Positions 1-4,020 of a DNA stretch of 6,795 nt are shown here, piece by piece; position 1 is the stretch's first letter, and each line of letters starts with the position of its first letter. A program made the translations under genes and the position numbers. The notes under the pieces are model-generated. The model saw only the letters and a list, made by a program, of their open reading frames with translations, ran no database searches and had not been told where the DNA came from. The stretch covers positions 11,120-17,914 of the forward strand of contig PKXI01000063.1 of assembly GCA_003133425.1 (NCBI GenBank), given 5' to 3'. Origin of the DNA: Acidobacteriaceae bacterium (lineage in GTDB: Bacteria; Acidobacteriota; Terriglobia; Terriglobales; Acidobacteriaceae).

Positions 1-245
1 TCCCGAAGATCGTCAACCGCCAAAGCGACTGGATTCATAAATGATTGTGCGTGGCTCGCCGAAGCAAAAGGATGTCCTACCAGCATAAGCGATGTTTGCG
101 CGGATGTGAATTTTTGATTCCACGAAGAGGGCATTTAGGAGAGGATCCCGGCCTGATCGGGGCCTATTTCCGAGCTCGTGGAGAGAATTGAGGTACATGG
201 CTCCTCAGAATACGGAATGTCCCCACCCGGTGCCAGGTTGAGAAA
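1..245. other. Unassigned region upstream of the AAA+ ATPase gene
   Basis: I see no supported gene here. Two plus-strand frames are open from the window edge and stop within the first 45 bases: one reads PEDRQPPKRLDS then stop at 38-40, the other PKIVNRQSDWIHK then stop at 42-44. Either could be the last residues of a gene lying left of the window, but nothing decides between them. A 61-codon minus-strand open frame at 13-198 has no recognisable family pattern and no good ribosome binding site, so it is not called. The rest looks like ordinary intergenic DNA. Confidence 0.4.
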
Positions 246-274
246 CTGCCATTCGGCGCAATTTCCGCTAAAAT
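246..274 (+). promoter_or_regulatory. Candidate sigma-70-type promoter for the AAA+ ATPase gene
   Basis: A CTGCCA hexamer (246-251, four of six matches to TTGACA) lies 17 bases before TAAAAT (269-274, five of six matches to TATAAT). Transcription would start near 281 and give a leader of about 100-110 nt before the gene. The spacing and the -10 match are good and the -35 is weak. A second TTGAGA at 238-243 sits too far away (25-base spacer). No experimental evidence; this is pattern matching only. Confidence 0.35.
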
Positions 275-309
275 AGCGAGTTGGATCAATCGACTCGCTT
301 TGGCGAGTC
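275..309 (+). repeat. Three-part inverted repeat able to form two exclusive hairpins
   Basis: The motif GCGAGT occurs at 276-281 and again at 303-308, with its complement ACTCGC between them at 293-298. The central copy can pair left, giving a 9-bp stem 275-283/291-299 with one G-T wobble and a 7-base loop. It can also pair right, giving a perfect 7-bp stem 292-298/303-309 with loop TTTG. The two cannot form together. The element lies directly after the candidate -10 box. If transcription starts near 281 the left arm is mostly untranscribed, and the element would work better as a DNA operator. If transcription starts further upstream it could be an RNA switch. Confidence 0.5.
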
Positions 310-310
310 A

Positions 311-350
311 GGGGTTAGCCCCCTGGGGGGGCAGAGGCCGGGTCCCTGGC
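311..350 (+). promoter_or_regulatory. GC-rich, hairpin-dense 5' leader
   Basis: Two further hairpins follow the three-part repeat. One is GCCCC/GGGGC (318-322/328-332, loop CTGGG), which competes with a smaller GGGG/CCCC hairpin (311-314/319-322). The other is GCCGG/CTGGC (337-341/346-350, one G-T wobble, 4-base loop). No run of T follows either, so they do not look like intrinsic terminators. They match no riboswitch class I recognise; in particular I do not see the conserved core of a GEMM-type c-di-GMP riboswitch. Confidence 0.3.
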
Positions 351-367
351 GGGGTGAGGCAGTTTCG

Positions 368-373
368 AGGAGG
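368..373 (+). promoter_or_regulatory. Perfect Shine-Dalgarno AGGAGG, oddly placed for its ATG
   Basis: AGGAGG at 368-373 is a full match to the anti-Shine-Dalgarno sequence. The first ATG of the downstream gene is 17 nt away (391), well beyond the usual 5-9 nt. An in-frame ATC at 379 is exactly 5 nt away. No ATG, GTG or TTG in any frame lies in between. The frame is closed by a TGA at 355-357, so no upstream start is possible beyond that. Confidence 0.6.
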
Positions 374-390
374 ACACCATCAGCACGCAC

Positions 391-1845
391 ATGCGGTTAG
401 GGGATCTGCTGATCGAGGCAAACCTGATCAGCAAGGAGGATGTGGTGAATGGGCTGGAGCGCCTGGTCAAGGAAGGCGGCCGGCTGGGCGACAACCTTGT
501 GGCCATTGGAGCCATTGACCAGCGGGTGCTGGATGCGTTTATTCACCGCATTCCAATCGAGCCTGCGGATATTTCGGCTACAGGAATCGACGAGCTCGAT
601 CTCATGGCCCTGATGATGAAGCTCATCTATATGGGCCGGCTGGAAAACGGCCGCCAGATCGTTGATGCCATCAAGCTGCCCTACCACATCGTGTCTGAAC
701 TGATCAGGATGGCCATCGACCGGAAGTTGCTGCATGCCCTGGGGATGCGCAATTCCAATAACCCGCTTGACCTGGCTTACACGTTCACCGAAGAGGGCAA
801 GCGCTTCACCCTCGATGCCCTGGATCAATTGCGTTATGCCGGACCTGCGCCGATCGACATCGAGGAATTCAACTTTCGCGTGAACCTGCAGAAGCTGACC
901 AATGAACTGGTCACCTTCGAGCGGATTCGCAAATCGCTCGGCGAACTTACGTTCGAAGACGCCATGATCGAGCAAACCGGACCGGCGATGAACTCTGGTC
1001 GGGCCATGCTTCTCTACGGTCCTCCCGGAAATGGGAAGACTTCGGTTGCGCATTCACTGGGCAACGTGTTCAACGACGTGATCTATGTCCCTTACGCGAT
1101 CTCCGTGGAGGGCCAGATCATCCGCTTCTTCGACCCCAGCATCCATGTACCGATCGCCCCCTCCGACTCGGACGACGAAGGCGCTGTCTCGTTTGTCCGG
1201 AACGCGGAGTTTGATGCGCGATGGCTTGCCTGCAAGAGGCCTTTCGTCGTCACCGGCGGCGAACTTACTCTGGAGATGCTCGACCTGCGGTATGACGAGA
1301 CGGGGCACTTCTACGAGGCTCCGCTGCACGTTAAGGCGCTGGGCGGATGTTTCGTAATCGACGACTTCGGCCGCCAGTTGGTGAGCCCCACCAACCTGCT
1401 GAATCGCTGGATTGTGCCGCTGGAAAACCGCGTCGACTATTTGAAGTTGCACACCGGAAAGAGCTTCAGCATTCCGTTTGAAGAGCTGGTTATTTTCTCC
1501 ACCAATCTCGAACCGGAAGACCTGATGGACGGGGCCTTTTTGCGCCGCCTTCCCTACAAGATCGAGGTCGGATCTCCCTCACTGCCAATCTTCAAGCGCA
1601 TCTTCGAGAAGGAATGCGCACGGCAGGGATTGCCGCTTTCCGAAGAGGCTTTCAACGTTATCGTCAACAAGATCACGAAGGAAAAGGGCCTTGACCTTGC
1701 GGCATTTCAGCCCAGGTTCATTATCGACCAGGTAGTGGCAACTTGCCGGTTCATGGGCCAGTCTGCTCATTTTGAGCCACGATTCATTGACTATGCGCTC
1801 GACAATTTGCGCGTGCACCACCGCACAAAATCGAATGTCACTTAA
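391..1845 (+). CDS. AAA+ ATPase with MshEN-like N-domain and winged-helix-like middle
   Basis: A cytoplasmic P-loop ATPase of the group often annotated 'ATPase with chaperone activity, associated with Flp pilus assembly'; the substrate is unknown. Residues 2-54 resemble the MshEN/GspE N-terminal domain (RLGDLL and RLGDNL motifs 29 residues apart). Residues about 68-150 look like a winged helix, with a FTEEGKRF wing-type segment at 132-139. The AAA+ module covers about 165-475: Walker A GPPGNGKT (210-217), Walker B CFVIDD (320-325), sensor 1 Asn372, arginine-finger candidates Arg385/Arg386 and a possible sensor-2 Arg442. The Walker A to Walker B distance of about 100 residues is longer than in simple AAA domains and suggests an insert, as in the helix-2-insert AAA+ clade. 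The first in-frame ATG is used, but an ATC at 379 fits the AGGAGG better and would add MSTH. The next gene is convergent, so this gene appears monocistronic at its 3' side. ATPase fold is very likely; cellular role is uncertain. Confidence 0.92.
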   Translation: MRLGDLLIEANLISKEDVVNGLERLVKEGGRLGDNLVAIGAIDQRVLDAFIHRIPIEPADISATGIDELDLMALMMKLIYMGRLENGRQIVDAIKLPYHIVSELIRMAIDRKLLHALGMRNSNNPLDLAYTFTEEGKRFTLDALDQLRYAGPAPIDIEEFNFRVNLQKLTNELVTFERIRKSLGELTFEDAMIEQTGPAMNSGRAMLLYGPPGNGKTSVAHSLGNVFNDVIYVPYAISVEGQIIRFFDPSIHVPIAPSDSDDEGAVSFVRNAEFDARWLACKRPFVVTGGELTLEMLDLRYDETGHFYEAPLHVKALGGCFVIDDFGRQLVSPTNLLNRWIVPLENRVDYLKLHTGKSFSIPFEELVIFSTNLEPEDLMDGAFLRRLPYKIEVGSPSLPIFKRIFEKECARQGLPLSEEAFNVIVNKITKEKGLDLAAFQPRFIIDQVVATCRFMGQSAHFEPRFIDYALDNLRVHHRTKSNVT

Positions 1846-2059
1846 ACGCGGAGAGACGCGCTGATATTGGCTGCCGGAAGCGCGGGGTTTCGACTCCGAG
1901 ACTCGGGCCACGCATGATCAGAAATTCTTACATTGAAAAAGGGACGAACTTGTCTGCGCATCAAGCCGGCGTGGCCTCAGCGGGCATTTCATGAAGTGTC
2001 GAATCTTCTCTCACGGGCAAGTACATGTTGGTTGCGCCGAGCTGCTTTCGGGAGATTTC
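1846..2059. other. Convergent intergenic spacer
   Basis: This stretch separates the stop of the AAA+ gene from the stop of the minus-strand deaminase. A small CGCG-gagaga-CGCG hairpin (1847-1860) follows the ATPase stop directly but has no T-run, so it is at best a weak termination signal. Open frames crossing this spacer in the plus direction (from 1933 and 1991) run antisense into the deaminase and have no family resemblance. No other structure was seen. Confidence 0.5.
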
Positions 2060-2500
2060 TCAATCAGGTCGATCGGCCTCTTCGTAAACGACGCTTGCTT
2101 CGCGGAACATCTTTTGGGCAATCTCACATTCTGCCTTCCAATGTTCTGGAGTGGCTCCGTCAATTGTTACAACTCTAACGATCCCCGCCTGAATCAACAG
2201 TGCAGCGCATTGAGGGCATGGGCAGAATGTAACGTAGGCCGTGGCGCCCTTCAAACCGTGGCCGTTGCGGGCCGCTGCCGCAATGGCGTTCGCTTCGGCG
2301 TGAACGATGAGCCGATACTTAATCTCCCGCTGGTGAAGTCTCTCATCATCGGCAATTCCGCGCGGAAATCCGTTGAATCCTTCGGAGAGCTGAGCGTGGT
2401 CAGAGTCCGCAATTACGCATCCGACCTTTGTTGACGGGTCTTTTGACCAGGAACTCACCAGCACGGCCATATCGATAAACTTGCGATCCCATCCGTTCAT
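2060..2500 (-). CDS. Deoxycytidylate (dCMP) deaminase family protein
   Basis: A zinc-dependent cytidine/deoxycytidylate deaminase-fold enzyme. The family deaminates dCMP to dUMP, feeding dTMP synthesis in the cytoplasm. The full catalytic set is visible in the 146-residue protein: HAEANAI at 67-73 (His67 zinc ligand, Glu69 proton shuttle) and PCPQC at 94-98 (Cys95 and Cys98 zinc ligands). The N-terminal DPSTKVG (21-27) and GFNGFPRG (41-48) segments are typical of the dCMP deaminase/ComEB branch rather than cytidine deaminase or tRNA adenosine deaminase. The length is normal for that branch. The start is supported by GAGGA (complement of 2505-2509) 4 nt upstream. It lies 85 nt downstream of the epimerase-like gene on the same strand and may be cotranscribed. 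The exact substrate (dCMP or a related nucleotide) is inferred from the family. Confidence 0.88.
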   Translation of the reverse strand: MNGWDRKFIDMAVLVSSWSKDPSTKVGCVIADSDHAQLSEGFNGFPRGIADDERLHQREIKYRLIVHAEANAIAAAARNGHGLKGATAYVTFCPCPQCAALLIQAGIVRVVTIDGATPEHWKAECEIAQKMFREASVVYEEADRPD

Positions 2501-2516
2501 CTTGTCCTCATTTGGT

Positions 2517-2578
2517 CCGCTTGAGCGGCCGTTGATGCGCCGCGGCTTGCTGCTTCAATTATGACCGGCGACCCGCCG
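2517..2578 (-). promoter_or_regulatory. Two small hairpins between the epimerase and deaminase genes
   Basis: The 85-nt gap between the minus-strand genes contains CGGCG/CGCCG with a 3-base loop (2566-2570/2574-2578), shortly after the epimerase stop. It also contains CCGC/GCGG with loop TTGA (2517-2520/2525-2528), just upstream of the deaminase ribosome binding site. Neither is followed by a T-run on the minus strand, so they are weak candidates for partial termination or mRNA processing. No convincing promoter for a separate deaminase transcript was seen. Confidence 0.25.
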
Positions 2579-2585
2579 CTGGCCA

Positions 2586-3569
2586 CTAGCCGGGGTACCA
2601 CACCTTTCGCGGGTCCGACGCGCTTCGCCGGTAGTCCCAGGCCTCATCGATGAGCCGCTTCAAGTCGTAGCGCGGCCTCCATCCGAGCAGGAATTTCGCT
2701 TTGGCGTTGTCCAACCAGGTTGAGTAATACGGCGTCTTGATCTCGACAGAAGGGATTCCCCGAGTCTTGCACAGGTAGTCCGCGACCGCGCGATAGTTCA
2801 CCGGCTCATCCATGCAGATATTGAACGTCTGCTGTCGCGCCCTGGGGCGATCGAGCGCCAGAATCATGGCCTCGACAAGGTCGCTGACGTGGACGAAATT
2901 TCGGCTCACAGGGTTGCCCTGTGGATCGAGCATCAATGGTACGGTGTTGGACTTGAGATATTCGCGGGCTGTTTCGGCATCGACCAACTCGCACCATCGC
3001 GGGCCTCCGAAGACGTCTTCGCCGAATGTGAGCGTGTATTTGAAATCGTCCCTCTCCATGATCCACGGGGCTCGCAAACAGCATCCTGACAAGTCGTATT
3101 GAACGAAATATTGCTCCAGCACGACTTCTTCCAGAACTTTTGAAAGCGCGTAGCAGCCGGGATAGGCGCTGTGCTTCTGCTGCTCCGTGACCGGAATCGG
3201 GTGCGGATAAAAGAAATGGCCGAGGGCGGCATCACCTCCGATGAGGATGATTTGCTGAAAAGCCTTGCTGAGGCGGCACTCCTCCAGCAGCCAAAACAGG
3301 CCTTTCACCGTGACATCGATGATGCTCTCTTCAGTCTCCTTGCAGGTGGCGCAATGAACGACGTGCGTGATGCCCTGCATGGCGGCACGCACGACTTCGC
3401 GGTCGGAGATGCTTCCGCTCACAACCTCCAAATGCTTCTGAGGTTCAAGACGGCGGTTGTGACAGAGTGCGCGAATCGTGACGTCTTTGGAGTCGACGTC
3501 GGCGAGTACGCGCCGAATGAAATGACTGCCGACTTTGCCCGTCGCGCCGGTTACCAGGATGTGCTTCAT
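2586..3569 (-). CDS. NAD(P)-dependent epimerase/dehydratase-like protein (extended SDR)
   Basis: A 327-residue Rossmann-fold protein of the extended short-chain dehydrogenase/reductase class. Family members oxidise, reduce, epimerise or dehydrate nucleotide sugars or related substrates in the cytoplasm. The NAD(P)-binding glycine motif TGATGKVG is at 7-14 and the catalytic YxxxK is YALSK at 140-144. Asn224-Phe225-Val226-His227-Val228 matches the conserved NFVHV/D-type element of the substrate side, and LGWRPR at 295-300 is the usual C-terminal segment. Length is normal. The catalytic Ser/Thr that in GalE-type enzymes precedes the Tyr by about 25 residues falls in IGGDAALG (110-117), which has no Ser or Thr. 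The start has AAGG (complement of 3578-3581) 8 nt upstream. The deaminase gene follows on the same strand. Substrate cannot be named from the sequence; fold assignment is secure. Confidence 0.9.
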   Translation of the reverse strand: MKHILVTGATGKVGSHFIRRVLADVDSKDVTIRALCHNRRLEPQKHLEVVSGSISDREVVRAAMQGITHVVHCATCKETEESIIDVTVKGLFWLLEECRLSKAFQQIILIGGDAALGHFFYPHPIPVTEQQKHSAYPGCYALSKVLEEVVLEQYFVQYDLSGCCLRAPWIMERDDFKYTLTFGEDVFGGPRWCELVDAETAREYLKSNTVPLMLDPQGNPVSRNFVHVSDLVEAMILALDRPRARQQTFNICMDEPVNYRAVADYLCKTRGIPSVEIKTPYYSTWLDNAKAKFLLGWRPRYDLKRLIDEAWDYRRSASDPRKVWYPG

Positions 3570-3689
3570 ACGCTCCGCCTTGCTACCAGGACCCGCTTGG
3601 GGCCGGTTTGTTTTTGGTCACTATGCTTGATCGTGAAAGCAAGGATACTATTGCGGATTAGTTGCTGGATACAGGGGAATGCTGCCGCG
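3570..3689. other. Intergenic region upstream of the epimerase-like gene
   Basis: This should carry the promoter and leader of the minus-strand epimerase-like gene. A TTGACA reads on the minus strand at 3709-3714, just inside the adjoining permease remnant, but no -10-like hexamer follows at 16-18 bases, so I do not call it. A small TGCTT/AAGCA hairpin lies at 3624-3641. Nothing else was recognised. Confidence 0.35.
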
Positions 3690-3976
3690 GGCGTGATGTT
3701 CGACACGTTGTCAACTTACGGTGTCGTGGATCTTTGGCGCGTTTGCGGGGCTGGCGCTGGCGGCGGTGGGTCTGTACAGCGCCGTCTCCTACGCCGTGGC
3801 GCAACGAACAAACGAGTTCGGGATTCGCATGGCATTGGGAGCAGAGAAATTCCAACGATCCGGCGATATTGCTGGAGGGGACAGTGGTTCTTGTTCTAGC
3901 CGCGGGAGTCGCTTGCGCACTGCCGGCTTTGCGGGCTTCGCGTGTTGAGCCCATGACGGCGCTGCGGTGCGAGTGA
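3690..3976 (+). pseudogene. Degraded C-terminus of an ADOP/FtsX-type permease
   Basis: Fragments of the last FtsX domain of a MacB/ADOP-type permease lie in different frames. From about 3736 one frame reads [15 protein letters not shown] and then [16 protein letters not shown], a hallmark of these permeases. Near 3850-3870 the match moves to another frame, [14 protein letters not shown], which continues into [19 protein letters not shown] and the stop at 3974-3976. The roughly 60-80 residues that normally hold the last two membrane helices are largely missing, with the deletion junction near 3900-3925. A third frame upstream (MFDTLST, about 3696-3716) may be an earlier piece, implying another frameshift. 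Nothing resembling the periplasmic or N-terminal parts is present. It cannot make a working permease. It faces the intact permease tail to tail, so its parent is a homologue in the opposite orientation. Confidence 0.8.
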
Positions 3977-3994
3977 GGCGCCTGGTTGCGGCAA

Positions 3995-4019
3995 CTCCGA
4001 ACAGACGGGGATGTCGGAG
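3995..4019. terminator. Hairpin between the convergent permease remnant and permease
   Basis: CTCCGA (3995-4000) and TCGGAG (4014-4019) form a perfect 6-bp stem with a 13-base loop, ending one base from the permease stop codon (4021-4023 on the minus strand). A smaller GTTG/CAAC hairpin (3985-3988/3992-3995) overlaps its left edge. The position fits transcription termination, but there is no T-run on either strand, so it is not a canonical intrinsic terminator. Confidence 0.25.
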
Positions 4020-4020
4020 A

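Noticed and set aside
13..198. 61-codon minus-strand open frame at the left edge
   Set aside because: It has no ribosome binding site of note, no family resemblance, and a length expected by chance.
300..390. GC-rich leader as a c-di-GMP (GEMM) riboswitch, suggested by the MshEN-like domain downstream
   Set aside because: The conserved GEMM core sequences are not present; only generic GC hairpins are visible.
397..1053. 218-codon minus-strand open frame opposite the AAA+ gene
   Set aside because: It lies fully antisense to a gene with clear ATPase motifs, shows no family pattern and is a shadow of codon bias.
391..1845. GspE/PilB-type secretion or pilus ATPase
   Set aside because: The N-terminus resembles that family, but the ATPase core has AAA+ features (sensor 1 Asn, arginine-finger candidates) and lacks the Asp-box and His-box layout of GspE-type ATPases.
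1991..2434. 147-codon plus-strand open frame opposite the deaminase
   Set aside because: The minus strand encodes an intact zinc-binding site (HAE and PCxxC), so this frame is a shadow.
3171..3899. 242-codon plus-strand open frame covering the start of the epimerase-like gene and the permease remnant
   Set aside because: It is antisense to the well-supported SDR start and runs on across intergenic DNA. Its only familiar stretch (MFDTLST) is attributed to the permease remnant.
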